A stretch of 64,000 nt of DNA from Telopea speciosissima (GCF_018873765.1 NC_057925.1:47647010-47711009), one strand, 5' to 3'. Counted from the stretch's first letter, positions 13,021 to 26,304 are shown. Numbers and translations are program-made. Notes: a model not told the origin generated them from the sequence alone.

Positions 13021-13045
13021 AAATGACTTCTCCACCCTTATGTAA
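10525..13045. other. Intergenic, nothing recognised
   Basis: AT-rich DNA. A run of G (about 11022-11039) creates glycine/proline-rich frames on both strands that I discount. I see no exon, RNA gene or bounded transposon here. A CT/CA double microsatellite lies just downstream. Confidence 0.5.
12953..13020. repeat. (CT)n-(CA)n microsatellite
   Basis: A CT run of about 14 units is followed directly by a CA run of about 17 units and a short TA end, as read on the plus strand. Confidence 0.95.
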
Positions 13046-13049
13046 AAAC

Positions 13050-13410
13050 TGATTTGTCATTCCTCATTGATGCGCTCCCCTGCAATGACATATATCATAT
13101 ATGCATCTACCTTATCGTTGTTTCGTCTTTTTTTTATTTTTTTGGAACTCCTCTATCCTCATATGAGTCCATTGTTGCTGTTATACTTAACTTGTCTCAA
13201 TTATTTAAATCGTGTGTATTCTCTCTTATCCCTAGAGAAGCAAATGTTGTAGTTAACTCTCTAGTCAGGAAGATTTTATCTACTTCGTGTGTGACAGTTT
13301 GACCGTTATCCACTCCATGATTAGTGAAACTGTGTTCATGTCCAACGATCGTGTTCTACACGAGTCCTTCCATCAATAAATTGCTATTTACCAAAAAAAA
13401 AAAAAAAAAA
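13050..13410 (+). mobile_element. 5'-truncated LINE tail
   Basis: The frame at 13054-13302 ends in an RNase H-like tail, LNLSQLFKSCVFSLIPREAN followed by VVVNSLVRKI, which matches the end of plant L1 ORF2. A 3' untranslated stretch and a pure A-tail at 13393-13410 follow. The 5' boundary and target duplication could not be fixed. Confidence 0.65.
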
Positions 13411-13670
13411 GTCTAGGCTTTTAGCTCTCTCTTACATATAAGGTAGAACAAAACTTATAAATAGTATTGGATAAGAAAAGGACAATGGTGATTGTTGTCA
13501 ATGGTACAAACTTCAAAGAGACCTTAACAGTGACTGTTGGAGAATAGAGAGTCACTCAGTCTAATTAAACAACTTTCAGGCTTTCTTTCCTTTCAACACT
13601 ACATTCATTTTGGTTCAATTAAGTCAAGCTTTGGTTGCTATTCTTCCAAGGCACTTCGAAAATATAAAAT

Positions 13671-13706
<36 letters not shown>

Positions 13707-16700
13707 AAAGGGAATCAGACCCTAGGGATCAACTTAAATTTAAAAGAAAAAAGGACAAGTGTGTGTTGCTTTTATCTTTTTAAAAAATTGATCCTTTAAC
13801 CCATCTTTAGCTTTTTTTATTTCCCTCTTCCCAAAATCTTTAGCTTTATCATTAAAAGAATACTAGAATGCTATAATGGTGGACTGGTGGGATTAATTAA
13901 ATAGCCTTTCTTTTTAATTTTCCCTTTTGTTAAAATAAAATTTTATGTTAATCTTTCACTTTCTACAATTCTACATGCTATATAAGGTATAGTCATCTAG
14001 AAAGCCTATCTACATCAGTTGTTGCCTCTCCAATTTGAATGTAATAATACAAAACTTATCATCATTGATTGTTAAACATGTGGCTTGACTATCCAATGAG
14101 ATGTTGAAAACTTCATCTTTTTTTTTAATTTTTTTTGGATTTTTGTGTTTCTTATTTTACGGTTTGATGAGGAATATTTCAGATATCCTACTACCCCGAG
14201 GAGGTGGTCCAGAGTAAGGGTGAGGATCATATATAATATAGGGATCATTTTTATACTCGTATCAAATATGTGTGTATGTATATATATATATATATATATT
14301 CCATTCGTTGAATGAATAGATGACCTTCGAGATTTTTCATACCAACTCTAAGTACATAAGATGAATCATTGAATATTTTTTTTGTTATTCTTCCATTTTC
14401 AACAATCCAATATTTTCTAAACATCCTCAAAAAGGCTGAATCAACTTACAATTTGGTGCCAAATTTACTCCTCCATGCTTGCTACTTGGGTAGTACTAAA
14501 TGTGGCAAAGGCAGCTAAGAGGGAATAATTTTTAGAGAAGTTTTTGATTCTCTAGGTGACTATAATCACATTTTATGTTTTAGGGATAACAATTTCATGA
14601 TTTTTTTTTTGCTCTGTCGGAATGTATTTGCAAATCAATAAACTTGTATTAAATATCATATTTGGCTCTCCTCCAATCGAGACGGGAGTTGGAGAATCCA
14701 GTCCAGCAAAAATAGGGGTATTTGGGTCATTTCATAGGCAGACCCCCTCCCTATTAAATGATCAAACCACCCCCTTGTTTTTGCTGGGCTGGATACTTCA
14801 ACTCCCGCCACGGCTGGAGGAGAGCCAAGTCCTTAAATATCAGAGCTAGCTACAAAATTATCTATATCCTTACAGACCAATGTCCTTAACTTAGTAAGCT
14901 TTGCTTTTTTCAGCCAAGCATCTAGTGAAGAGGATTTAAAGACTTAGTAGAAATTAGAAAAGTTATTACAAACCAGATAAAGTTCAAGTAGTAAATGAAA
15001 GAAGGGCCATGGCCAATTCATCCCATCCTTCTTAAGCATCATAAGTGGAATCCCATTTTCCTGCATTCTCCAATCCCTTGAAGGAGAGAGCCCCAGTTTC
15101 GGCCTCGATCTCATTTCTTCTTTGGAACCCAGTCATCAATCCTGAATTTCTCTTAAAAAATAACACAAATTTTGCTTCTTGCAGAGAGAAAACTTTTTCA
15201 TTTTCTACCTGAATCATTTATAAGATTTATTTATGGGAAAATCTTAGTGTATCCAAAATGGTAAAAATAAAGAGTCGACAAAGGATGTCAATCGGTTCAA
15301 TTTTGATTATTCAGTTCAGTTAAGATATAAATGTTAAACTCAAGAATAATAACTCATTTTCGAAACCAAAATCGAACTGATTCGGTTTGCATCGGTTTCG
15401 ATTTTATTTGGTTCTTTATTTGATTTTAATTCAATTTAATATTCGCTTTAGATCCTATTTTAGGTGTTGGGACCAACATTTTACATCTTCATCAACAAAA
15501 AAAATAATCCACCTTTCAAAATATTAAAAAAAAGAATAGAATTTATCATCCACGATGATTGAAATATTAAAAAAATATATAATTTTACCCGGTTCCTTAT
15601 TTGGTTCAGTTCAACAATTTTAGTCATGAATCAAAATCAAAACGAACTGAGAAAACATTCCAGCCTTTGAAACTGAATTGATTTACTTTGGTTTGGTTTT
15701 AAATAGTCAGTTTTGGTTTGGATTCTATGTTGAATCTCTTACGAGTTGTAATCTTATTTTCTCCCTTTTAAGATAATACTTCTTTTTTTTCTCCAATGAG
15801 GGTAAATCCTGCCATTTCACATAATACTACTTTAAATATCTTTAAATTTTTTTTTAACCTTATATTAAATAACTTTCATGAATAAGATCAAGAACAATAA
15901 AAAGAAAGTTACAATTTCTTAAATTACCATCATCTACTTATATTTGACTTTCATCTATGATAAGAAGCATTTATACCAGTCAAATAATACTTTACAAAAA
16001 GATCATTCTAGAAAATCAGAATTTACAGCAAAGATTGCTGTGGGCATCAAATCTTCTCATGTCCCTATCAAGTTTGACTAACTAAAATTAATTTATCAAA
16101 ATAATTGAAATTTTTTGGTATTCGACTAAAAAAAATTTCCACTCTGCCTAAACGATACAACGTTGCTTGGTTTATACACTTATTTGTGTCATTGAAGGGT
16201 GATGTGATGATAAAAATAATCACAATTACAATAATATATAACACATTTGTGATTTTTCGATAACCCTTTTTTTTTGAAATTCGATTTCTCATTTTGATAT
16301 GATTTTAAATAATGATCAATGTGAATACATGATTCAATGGTTGTGGAAACAAAGGAAAATCAATATGATAACAAGACCCCGGCCACATCAATGTCATTCT
16401 TACATTTTCAGTCCAAAATGAATAAGAAAAGTAGTTCAACATTTAATCCAATGTTTCATAATTTATAGAAGGAGAAAAGTTCGCAAGAGGTGGGATAGTA
16501 TTATTGAGGCTTCAGAGTTCAAACCACGAATGGAAATAAAATTCCCCCTATTGGACGAAGTGCTGAATTACCTTTTAGTATGTGATTTATGTCTCTGCTC
16601 CGTCTTGAGACCACCATGGTTTGTAAGACCAAAGAATTCCTCCCTTTAAGAAAATTGCCATAAGAAAAAAATGGATTTTGAATGATTTTCCTCCACGATG

Positions 16701-17244
16701 TCACAGGGTGTATCAGTCACTGTCATTATCGATATTGATACTAATACAATATGGTTTGGGCCGAATCGGAACCATACTGGGTGAGTCATTTTTTGACCGA
16801 TACTTCCAATCTATATTGGTATCATATCGATATTAGATACCAACTATAGAGATATTAGGTACCGTCAATATGTACACCAATAAAATACTGAAACTTAAAA
16901 CCATGCTTCTCTCCTCATTTTGAACTTAAAATTTTCCTATGATATGAATATATCCATCTCGCAACTTGTGAAATGCTAGACATCACCAGGCATGGTGACA
17001 GTTTAGTTTTTCTAATATATTAATGAATTTATCAAGGTTTTCTTTTCAAAATTTTCAAGGACATGACCCACCCCAAATAAGCCAGAGATCTAAATCAAAT
17101 ACCTCTTTTCTGAGGCGAGTGTCAAGTCAATGTGAGAAAAGCTGAAAAAAGGTCGGTTTGGTGAGTTGGACGAGGAGACCCGTCTGCCCTTTTCTTGGCC
17201 CATCTCTTCTCCTCCTCAAAAGTCTACTTTGATGGATAAATCCA

Positions 17245-17282
<38 letters not shown>

Positions 17283-17320
17283 TATGAGAAAGTAATTAAA
17301 AATAAATAAATAAATAGAAT
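13411..17320. other. Intergenic, microsatellites and old repeat traces
   Basis: No gene seen. Contents: a GA run (13674-13702), a TA run (14277-14299), an AATCGGTTT-rich stretch (15285-15740) that looks like a worn MITE, a GATATTGATAC/ATCGGTATC-type stretch (about 16705-16905), and a CT run (17251-17279). Confidence 0.5.
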
Positions 17321-17434
17321 GTTCTTTGTGCTGCAGGCTGCGCTTAGACACATGGACAGTCTGTGCAGGGGCAGGGTGATCATTGTGCACACCTCCATGA
17401 GCTTAGGCACAAGTTACGCTGCAGCACAAAGAAC
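17321..17434. repeat. Foldback MITE, GTTCTTTGTGCTGCAG family, copy 1
   Basis: Starts GTTCTTTGTGCTGCAG and ends in its reverse complement CTGCAGCACAAAGAAC. The centre has a second inverted match (ACACATGGACAG and related). A 100-bp relative is at 53524-53623. No clear target duplication was read. Confidence 0.7.
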
Positions 17435-17676
17435 AACGTCCCACATAAATAAATTATGTGTGAAAGCATAAGGGACATGGCCTTTCTTTATCCTTTCTTG
17501 GGTCTAGTGTGGCCCAATAGGGTTGTTTGGGTGTTGAGACGGAATCCTTTATAAAAAGAGGACTTGATCATCCTAGTTCTTCCTGGCCATCTTGCCGTAG
17601 GTCCTACTGCCTGTAGTTTTAAAGGGTAATGTGATCATTGGCCCAGGTCGAATAATATCTTGGGAGGAATTGATAG

Positions 17677-17789
17677 CAGGGTTATGAAAATCGGAATCGG
17701 AGATTGAATCGGTCAGTGTTGATCCTAAACAATCGATTCCAATTCGAATCGACCAATTTATTGATCCAAATCCGATTTTTTAAACCATG
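17677..17789. mobile_element. hAT-type MITE, CATGGTTT family, copy 1
   Basis: Runs from CAGGGTTATGAAAATCGG to TTTTTTAAACCATG. The 8-bp flanks are ATTGATAG (17669-17676) and CTTGATAG (17790-17797), 7 of 8 matching. The interior has AATCGGAATCG motifs. It is short, non-coding and non-autonomous. Confidence 0.65.
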
Positions 17790-17797
17790 CTTGATAG

Positions 17798-19078
17798 AGA
17801 AACGGCCCCATAATCAACCAGATCCTAAATTTGACCCATTTCTATCCCTAATCGAACTTTTGATTTGGCCACTTCGGGTCATAGGGTTTTTTTTCTTTTT
17901 TTTTAATAATTATTACTTCTACCTTTTCTGTGTCCCAGAATTTTATTAGTTTCTCATATGGCCTTGGCTAGAAAGCATATAGTACAGGTAGCCCCCCAAA
18001 AGGATGTTTTTTTTTTTTTATTTATTTATTTTTGGTGCAATTCAAGGGTCCATGGGCCATCAACTCCATCAGGGCCCCACAAAGAGGCAAACAAAGGACC
18101 CACAAGGGGTCAAATATGGTACCCAAAGGGAGGTTAAACTTAGGACCTCTACTTGCTTAGGTATGATTCATTGCTAATTGAGTCTCCTTAGGTTTCATAG
18201 TGCTTTAAGGTATGAAAAAGGTTTCCAACATAGGAAGGGCCAAAATGGTCACTAGGATTGGTCCTTTCTATGATGGATAGATGATTTGTTTGGTGGCCTA
18301 ATCATATGGTATGATCTTCTTCTTCTACCTTTGGATTCTTTGATTGTCTATAAGGCTCCTAGTTCCTGCATGGCCCACCTAAGAAGGGTTTTCTATGTGG
18401 CCCCAATATTTGTCATGTAGTAGTTTGGAAGAGGCACGGATATTGTGGACAGGTATACTCCAAGGTCTCTACTCACTTATCAAATTTTAGTCCATGCGAA
18501 TTTTACCAAGTGATAGAATAGAACTTTGAAAAAAAAAAACCAAGACTTGGGAAAATGCACATTAAAGGCCTAAGATACAAGTCCGAATGCATACCAATAC
18601 ACTAGGGTATTGAATGAATTTATACTCGCAATTTGACACATCACTAATCTAGACCATTTCTTCTTTTATCCATTAATCTTCAAAAAAATAGCCATATCTT
18701 TTTTTTTGTAATAATAGCCATACCATCTCTCCACATGAAACAATAAGAAAGGGCCACGTAGGGATTCCTTAATTAGGTTGAACAGAACACCTTTTTCCTT
18801 CTTTTTTTTTGGTAAAAAAATTACTCAACAAAACTATCTGTATACAATTTTCACATAATTATTTTAGGGGAGAGGCTTTGTATCGATCATAAACACAACT
18901 GTCAGATAGGGATGAGCATCTCCCATCCAACGGTTGTGTGCATTATTCACAAAACATTTTGCCTTATTTAAGGGAAAATCTTGTAGTAATCAAGGTTGCC
19001 AACAACAAGATTGCAACATTGCATTTTTCTAATGTGGATAATTCTTATCATTTCACATTAGAACTGAATTAACTTTTG
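17798..19078. other. Intergenic with a possible SINE
   Basis: No gene seen. At 18008-18200 the minus strand has a B-box-like GGTCCTAAGTTTAACC, an A-box-like stretch about 35 bases upstream, and a 3' A-rich tail (the plus-strand T run at 18008-18034). This looks like a tRNA-type SINE, at low confidence. Confidence 0.4.
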
Positions 19079-20015
19079 GAAAAATTATATTGTCACCCCC
19101 TGAGGTTTGTATAAAATACAGAGCAACCCCCTATGTTTCTAAATTATACAACCACACCCCTTGAGTGGATGGTGTTAAATAATACATTTTAAATATCAAT
19201 TTTGCCCTTTTGTAAGATTATAAACCAAAACCTATTGCAAGACAAGTTATTTATGTAAGATGTAACCCTCCATCGTTCTTTCTTCCTTACGGCCATTATA
19301 CATGTAGAAAATAATATGTCTCGTTTATAATAAGGAACAGTTCTCCTTCAACCTCACAACTGAACAATGAGGACTGCAAACCAGTTCCGTAAGGTAAGCT
19401 GTAACTTCCTGAAAATCAAAGAGATCAGAATAGTGCTTCACCGATAGAATCGCCCAAGCCTAGAAAGTGATTCCCAAACCAGAAAATAGATTTCCAAAGC
19501 AACATGGACAGATCGATGGGTGAGTTGTAGAAATTTCAGAAAATAGAGTAGGTCTTTTTTTTGTAAAAAAACAGTTGAATAAACACACAACTAAAGCTAG
19601 GATATATAAGAGGAGAGATCCCACGTCGCAGTTCTTGGTGATGGTCTCAATAGATATCACCGATACGATCCTCACACTTCTCGATTTGTGTAGTAGGCAG
19701 GGGATGGTGTTGAACACTGTCTCAGAAGATCGCCATCTGGAGAAGTTGCAGAGGACCAGAACCCTAATCTGATTCGAGTAACAGGGCAAGGGAAGGGGGT
19801 GGGAAGGAGATGGTGCTCACACCCCTAATAAGGATATATTAGTCATTTTAAGTCATCAATTACCAACACCGTATCAATTAACGAGAATAATATAACGGAA
19901 TGGGGCCGACTGCAACAACTAACCAAAGCTCAGGGGGTGTAGCTATATAATTTAAAAACACATGGGGTTGTTCTGTATTTTATATAAACCTCAGGAGGTG
20001 ATAGTGTAATTTTTC
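19079..20015. mobile_element. 937-bp element with about 87-bp terminal inverted repeats
   Basis: The left end GAAAAATTATATTGTCACCC and the right end read inward on the other strand (GAAAAATTACACTATCACC) stay similar for about 87 bp, down to CACACCCCTTGAG / CACCCCCTGAG. TIRs this long suggest a Mutator-like non-autonomous element, but I found no 9-bp duplication. The interior has a 109-codon minus frame (19460-19789) without a recognisable domain; it could be captured host DNA or chance. Confidence 0.75.
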
Positions 20016-20786
20016 TATTTTATTATAACTCTTTTTTATCTTTTTTAATAATTTTTAAAAATAAAATAAGAATCAATTATAAAAAAATTACAACTTGTGG
20101 GGACCAAAACTTGTTTGTTGGCCAATTTAGTGATAAGAGGGTGTTCCTATTATTATTATTTTTTTTGGGGGGGGGGGGAAGAAGTTGTTATATTATTAAA
20201 AAACAAAAAGAATTGAATTCAAATCACTACATGACTAGATGAGTCATCAACAAATATATCTACCAAGTTAGACAGGTATAACGTGTTGGATTGACTTTTG
20301 TCACAACCGTCAGTCTACCTATGTAGAAAATGGATCTGACACTTGGGCCCCCATGTGAAATGACCATATCCCCCTTGTTTTTGTTGGGCTGAACCCTACG
20401 ACTCTCGCCATAGTTGGAGGTAATCAAATTGACAAAAAAATACTGAAGAGGGCAGGAAGAGTAGTTCTTTTTCATATCTTTTTAATTAACTATTTTTTTT
20501 CATAAAAAAAAAAAATTAAGTGGGCGGTTTTCTACAAAATTGATTCCCATGCTTTTAAACTATTACCTTTAGGGGGGGACTTTTGATAATTATATCAAGT
20601 AATGTGATAATTTTGATTATTTGATATCTAAAAAGTACAAGTAAAGATTTATTTCTACCGAAAATTTGGATCCCACGTGGTAGAATGGTTGGTAGAGCTC
20701 CACTACTCACCACCTAAAACAAAATTTTCATTAAAAATTACTCAAGGAAAAGGGTTACAAAAGAAATTCAAATTATAGAGGAAACA
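20016..20786. other. Intergenic, nothing recognised
   Basis: AT-rich with several homopolymer runs (T/G at 20158-20178, A near 20504). No gene or bounded element is seen. Confidence 0.5.
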
Positions 20787-20794
20787 CTTCAATC

Positions 20795-21250
20795 TAGGGG
20801 TGTAAGTTTGGCCATGATGGCTGAACAGGGTCTGGGTTAAGATACATTGGCCCTAAGAACGGGCCATGATCAGAAATTTTTGGCCTCAAGTAAGGGCGAG
20901 GGTGGGTCAGGGTTGATGCCTTGGGCTAAGCCTGGCTCTACCCAACTTAACATTGTCTTCTTCTTACTGTTCTTTCTTCTTTTTTCCTTTTTCTTTCTCC
21001 TTATTCTTCTTCTTACCAGCCTGGCCAGCCCATGCATCTCCCTTTCCCAGCTTGTTCAGCCCATGCACCTCTCTTCCCTGCCATGGTCAGGGCCAATCAG
21101 GGTCAGCCCTGCCTGACCCTGAGGGCAGGTCAGGGTTGGAATTTCTGGCCCTGAGTCAAGGCCGAGTCGGACATGGGCCCAACTAAGGGGAATCTGGGAT
21201 GGACTGGGGTTTTAAAAGACCTGGCCCAACCCGACCCTATTGCAGCCCTA
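20795..21250 (+). mobile_element. hAT-type MITE, GGGTGCAAGTTTGG family, copy 2
   Basis: Ends TAGGGGTGTAAGTTTGG and TTGCAGCCCTA, with perfect 8-bp duplications CTTCAATC at 20787-20794 and 21251-21258. It is the 456-bp short form, close in length to the 461-bp copy at 879-1339, with a C/T-rich centre. It encodes no transposase. Confidence 0.9.
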
Positions 21251-21258
21251 CTTCAATC

Positions 21259-23700
21259 TTTTAGGACTGTTTTTGCCTTTGGTTTTTATCAAGAAAAATG
21301 AATTTTTTTTAATGATTTTTATCTAAAAATAAACAAAGTTAAAGAACCAAGAAAAAAAAAATTATATATTTTTTGCATAATTGAAAATTCTACTTATTTG
21401 ATTTAAATATCTGCTTATTATTCCCAACTCAGTTACTCAAGTGTGCTTTATCCTATAATCACTCCTTAGGTGAATAGGTAGTAATTTAAGGAAATCTAAA
21501 TTTCAAGCTTCAAGAGGTCTCCAAGTGGTGGTTAAAGCTCTAATTTTGCTGTTCTTAAAAGACTTGGCTAGTAAACATACCCACCATAATTTGGATTAAT
21601 AAACATGTACAATGGATTTGTTTTGCATTAATAGCTTGAGCAAACAATTGGATGGAAGTGAGTTTGGACATTTTGTTACATTTCACATGTTGAAATATTT
21701 ATCATTTGGTCTTAGTAAAGTGGATTTGTTTAAAAATTTTAATTCATCATTTTGTCAAAAGTTTTAAGAGCTAAATCTCTTGTGGTTACCCCTTGAATCC
21801 AATATAGGGAGCTAGGTAATTTATCTCCTAGTGTCGAGAGCTAATTTAAGCATTTGTATTATGTTTATATTAATTTGAAATAATCTAGTAATTATTCTTA
21901 AATATAAATAAAATCCTAAATTTTCGTAATTTTTTTTTTCTACAGAGCAATTTCCCTTGAGTTAAAATTTACAAAATGAATAAAAAGGATGATGTGGCAA
22001 TTCCAACCATGAGTAAATAGATCTATGTAGTTAAGATTAGTAGCATGGACCACCAACCCAATATGCAACCAAAGCGATAGACCTTGTTTCCAAATTTAAT
22101 AGGACAAATCCAATTATTGAATCCAACATGCAAATTAGTTAAACTATTTTTTATAATGGGTGTCATGTGATGTTTCCTCAATGGCCTATATAAGTAAGCT
22201 TGCTTTTGTGGCCTAAATATCAATCACATTACAGCTTTTATTAATTCACATTTTGTTGATATAGTGGTCCTGTGTTTAATTTATTCACGGGTAAATTTCC
22301 AAGTAAAATAGATTGCCACATGATGATATAATTTTTTTTTAACTAAATACTAAAAAAAATTAAAATTTGTACTATTACACTCAACAATTTGAAACAAATG
22401 AACAAAAAATTAAATACATAATAGATCACATGATTTGAGACAAGGCATTATCTCGTCTTTAGTATTAATAACGAAAGGGTAGACACTAAAAAGACTTTCT
22501 AGATTTATCACTTCATTTTGTGAAGTTATTATTAACATCAACATCACTTATTTTTTAGTGAGATGTAAAAGGCAATCAAATTTGTTTAAGTTATTGTCTG
22601 TCTTTAGATAAAATCCATATATTGTTTTTATAAAATTAGTATAATAATTAAATTATTAGATTTTTTTTTTTTTTACATGATTTTTAACTAGGACCAAATG
22701 AAAACTTGAATAATTAGTGCTTGCGAAATAAGGTGAGACCCCAACATATGATTGGAAATGTTAATTGAAGAAGACCACCAAATATAACATTTAGTTTATC
22801 AATTGAACTCTCCATCTATCAAAAAAATTAAAATGACAACTATAAAATATTTTGAAAATATTTAATGAAAATACAAACAATAAAATGTATTGAAAGTTTC
22901 TTATATTCTTCAGTCTTTACTGGCATTCACCAATCATCTTGTGTGTGAAGTTTAGTGTTTCACAACAAAACCTCGCATAAAACCTATTAAGATAAGGGGG
23001 TAGAAAATAGAAATGACGAATTTTGAATAGATTGAAAACTAGATAAACCAAGCTGTGTTTATAGCATGTTTACTAGGGAAGTGATTCTGAACCAACCCTT
23101 AGCCTGGATGATCCTGTCAGTGGCATGTGAGACCGGATCAATTTCCATTCTTTAGTTCTGGATATTGTATATCCAAATCTCGCATTTATCATATTATCTA
23201 TCAGTGTTATGTATCCTATTTTCCTTTGTTTGGCGTTGGGCTCGCAGCCTCGCATGAATGAATAGCCTTGTTTTCTTTAAAATAAAAAAAAAAAAATCTA
23301 AATAAAAAACTTACCTACAATAATTTGAAGCCATCACATGGGATATGTTCATGTGGCAAATGTTGCAGGGCGACAAGATAAGCCTCACAAAGGTGGGTAT
23401 CTTTACCAATAAATAAAGAAGAAAATTTTAATGAAAAAAACGCTATAGTAGTATTCCCATTCCATAAATGTGAAGTAGAGACAAAGATTTGGGTTTTCAC
23501 ATCTTCAGTGGATTTGAACAACTTCCAAGGAATTCTCTTCAAGTGTCGTTTAGTTTTTGATTGTTTTCCCAATTTGCAGGTATAATTAGAGCAAACAAGC
23601 TACAGCAGAGTCACATCCACTGCGAAGACTCCTCGATTGACGAACTAATCAGTAATCGGTGACATATTTTCTCGATAGGAACCCAGCCAAATCCCCCACG
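21259..23700. other. Intergenic, nothing recognised
   Basis: Very AT-rich. No exon or RNA gene was recognised and no element could be bounded. From about 23700 the sequence becomes T/C-rich and probably belongs to the leader of the C2-domain gene. Confidence 0.5.
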
Positions 23701-23739
23701 AATTCTTCTGAAATCGGTTTGACTTTGGTGCAAAGTGAA

Positions 23740-24292
23740 AAAGAAAGAAACAATTTCACCATCTCAATTTGAACTTTCCTTTCCTTCCTCTTTTTCTTTT
23801 CCCTTCTCTCCTTTTCTACTTTAAATTCTAGTCTTATCTGTTGATTTTCGAATGGTTTAACATCAAACTTTATCGATTATTGCTTCTAGTACTGTCTGGG
23901 TTACTGAGTTTTCTCTTTCCTTGTTATACTCCCTTGGATTCTGCTAATGTTTCAATCAAAAGAAAAATCTTAGGCTTTATCGGATTCTGTTTGTGTCTGC
24001 TATTACTGTTTTAGGGTTTTGGTTTTACTTTTAAGCTCGGGATCTGGGTTCTGAACCAATTCATCTGAAACTCTTTAAACTCTTATTGTTAAGCGTTCTT
24101 GGTTTCGTCTTGAGAACTTGTATTTTGTTTGGTCCACAGCTAAAGATTTTCTGAGTAGAAGAGTCTTTGATTCTAGTGTAGGTTTCTGCAGTTTTGCTGT
24201 TGGATTTGGTATTTATCAATTAGGGTTTTGTTTGCTCCTTCCTTCTACACCAGCTATCTGTGTGTGTTTGTGTGCTTCCGTGTTTAGTGACC
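23740..24292 (+). promoter_or_regulatory. Probable promoter-proximal region and 5' leader of the C2-domain gene
   Basis: A T/C-rich tract at 23760-23830 of the kind common in plant leaders precedes the coding start. A possible leader-intron acceptor (TTTGGTCCACAG) ends at 24139. The transcription start cannot be fixed from sequence. Confidence 0.35.
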
Positions 24293-25615
24293 ATGGCATC
24301 CTCAAAGTCGTTCGTGTCTCTGTACGAGAACTCCCCTGTTGTTGGCGAGCCCTTTAGCCAGAGACGGGGTCTTACCCTCCAGAATTCCGGCAGCTTATCA
24401 GGGGGGAATGGCGTCCATGAAAAGGAAGCCATAGTAGCAGATTCTGAAGGCTTCATCGGTGTTCTTGAAGTTTACGTACATCAAGCTAGGGATATCCATA
24501 ACATCTGCATATACCACAAGCAAGATGTCTACGCCAAGCTTTGCTTGACGAGTGACCCTGAAACTACTGTGTCCACCAAGATCATCAACGGCGGAGGGAG
24601 GAACCCAGTTTTCGATGATCATCTACAGCTCAAAGTTCGGACTCTAGAGTCATCTCTCAAATGTGAGGTCTGGATGTTAAGCAGGGTGAAGAACTATCTT
24701 GAAGATCAGTTGCTGGGCTTCGCATTGGTGCCTCTGTCTGATGTCCTCGTGGGGAATGGGAAGCTGGCACAAGATTTCTCCCTCTCTTCCACAGATCTCT
24801 TCCATTCTCCAGCTGGGTTTGTCCAATTGGCGCTCTCCTACAGTGGAGCATCACCAGATGTCTTGGAGATTCCCTCTCCGGTGGCGTCTGCGAATGCGAA
24901 AGCTGCCGCTGCGCCTGATTCTGAAATACCGGATTCAATCTCCTCTGAATTCGATAAGATCGAGTTCCCAGATCCTAACATCGTCAATGAAAACCAACTG
25001 ATGGTTTCTGAGTATTATGGTATCCCATGTAGCCCCTTGGACTCCCAGAGCTCCGAGAGCTTGGCCACTTCAGAGACCGATAATCACCTTAGTTCCAACG
25101 TTGGTGATGGTGCTCATGTGGTTGAAAGCTTCTCAACGGGTAGCTTGGATTCCCTTGAAGTTCAGAAGAGTGATACTCCGCCGAGCAGTGTTTCGACTAA
25201 TGGGTCTCCCCCTGCTTCAATTCCTAGAAGTTTTCAATCCGTCCCTGATACTCCAGGAGATAGAAATTCTTCAGTTGAGGAGCGCCAATCTCCAGTGAAA
25301 GAGAAAGGAGCCAACGTTGGAGAGGCTGATAGTGAAGCCTCTAGTGGAGTGCCAAGCAGCAAATTTTCGAAACCGCTCGTCAGTGTAAACATTGAACCAG
25401 AGCCAACGATGGTGCAGCAGGATATTGTGGACATGTACATGAAAAGCATGCAGCAATTTACAGAGTCTTTGGCAAAGATGAAACTCCCACTGGACATTGA
25501 CAACGAGCCTAACAAATTGGGAACTGCAACTCCCAAGTCAAACTCTGATCTGAAATCACCAGCTTCGAAGGGCACTGGCTCCAGAGTGTTTTATGGAAGT
25601 AGGGCTTTCTTCTGA
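24293..25615 (+). CDS. C2-domain (CaLB-type) protein, intronless
   Basis: A single open frame of 440 residues starting at the ATG in ACCATGGC. Residues about 53-185 form one C2 domain: the core opens with GFIGVLEVYVHQARDIHN, continues with QDVYAKLCL and NPVFDDHLQLKV, and closes with a GFVQLALSY strand. C2 domains of this plant group bind calcium and/or phospholipid at membranes; the ligand here is not shown by sequence. The remaining 250 residues are Ser/Pro/Glu-rich, low complexity and probably disordered, ending with a short hydrophobic-spaced helix (DIVDMYMKSMQQFTESLAKM) that may mediate contacts. No signal peptide or membrane segment is seen. The frame is open a further 11 codons upstream, but without an ATG. 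It converges on TRN1, whose stop lies about 690 bp downstream. The family is firm; the specific cellular role is unknown. Confidence 0.9.
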   Translation: MASSKSFVSLYENSPVVGEPFSQRRGLTLQNSGSLSGGNGVHEKEAIVADSEGFIGVLEVYVHQARDIHNICIYHKQDVYAKLCLTSDPETTVSTKIINGGGRNPVFDDHLQLKVRTLESSLKCEVWMLSRVKNYLEDQLLGFALVPLSDVLVGNGKLAQDFSLSSTDLFHSPAGFVQLALSYSGASPDVLEIPSPVASANAKAAAAPDSEIPDSISSEFDKIEFPDPNIVNENQLMVSEYYGIPCSPLDSQSSESLATSETDNHLSSNVGDGAHVVESFSTGSLDSLEVQKSDTPPSSVSTNGSPPASIPRSFQSVPDTPGDRNSSVEERQSPVKEKGANVGEADSEASSGVPSSKFSKPLVSVNIEPEPTMVQQDIVDMYMKSMQQFTESLAKMKLPLDIDNEPNKLGTATPKSNSDLKSPASKGTGSRVFYGSRAFF

Positions 25616-26304
25616 ACTCTGACTTGGGTCAGTTTGATGGATACACAGGTGACTTAGATTTTAGAATCAAACACTAATAGTAGTAGCGAGTAAGGGAGCT
25701 TTGTACTTCAGTTTGTAGTGGAACTTTACTTTACTTTTGTGTGCTGGAATACTCCAGAGGTGACTGGGAAAGAACACTTTGTATGTGTTATTACATTTGT
25801 TCTTACCACAGTTCCTATCGCCATGTATTTGATTAGTCTATCATCATCTTTCCTGCTTTTTTCTAGTGATTTGGTTACTTTTTCATTATCTGGATTGTTA
25901 TTTGTTCGAATTCAGAAACGTCACCAAATTATGCATATCAAAACCCTACAGCATGTATCATGAAATTCCAGTTCAAGTAATTAATAATGTCTTGAGGTCC
26001 ATCTAAGCTATGACAGCTCACATGAAAAATGCAATAGAAAATCAGACTTGGCCAGGCAATGCATTTAGCGATAATTAGCTTTACTCTATTCTTACATATT
26101 TAAAGCTGAGGATACAATGGAGTCAATACAAGTTTATCCAATTCCCTTCAGATCTTTCTTTTGTTTGGCTAATTTTTGTTTGAACTGACTTGGAATCCTG
26201 GTTATTGAAATACATATCTAACAGAAACTTGAAAAGCCTGAGACATGAGGGGGCAGAATTGAAGTTTCTTTTATTGGACATTCTGCCTTGCCCTTCCCTT
26301 CGTT

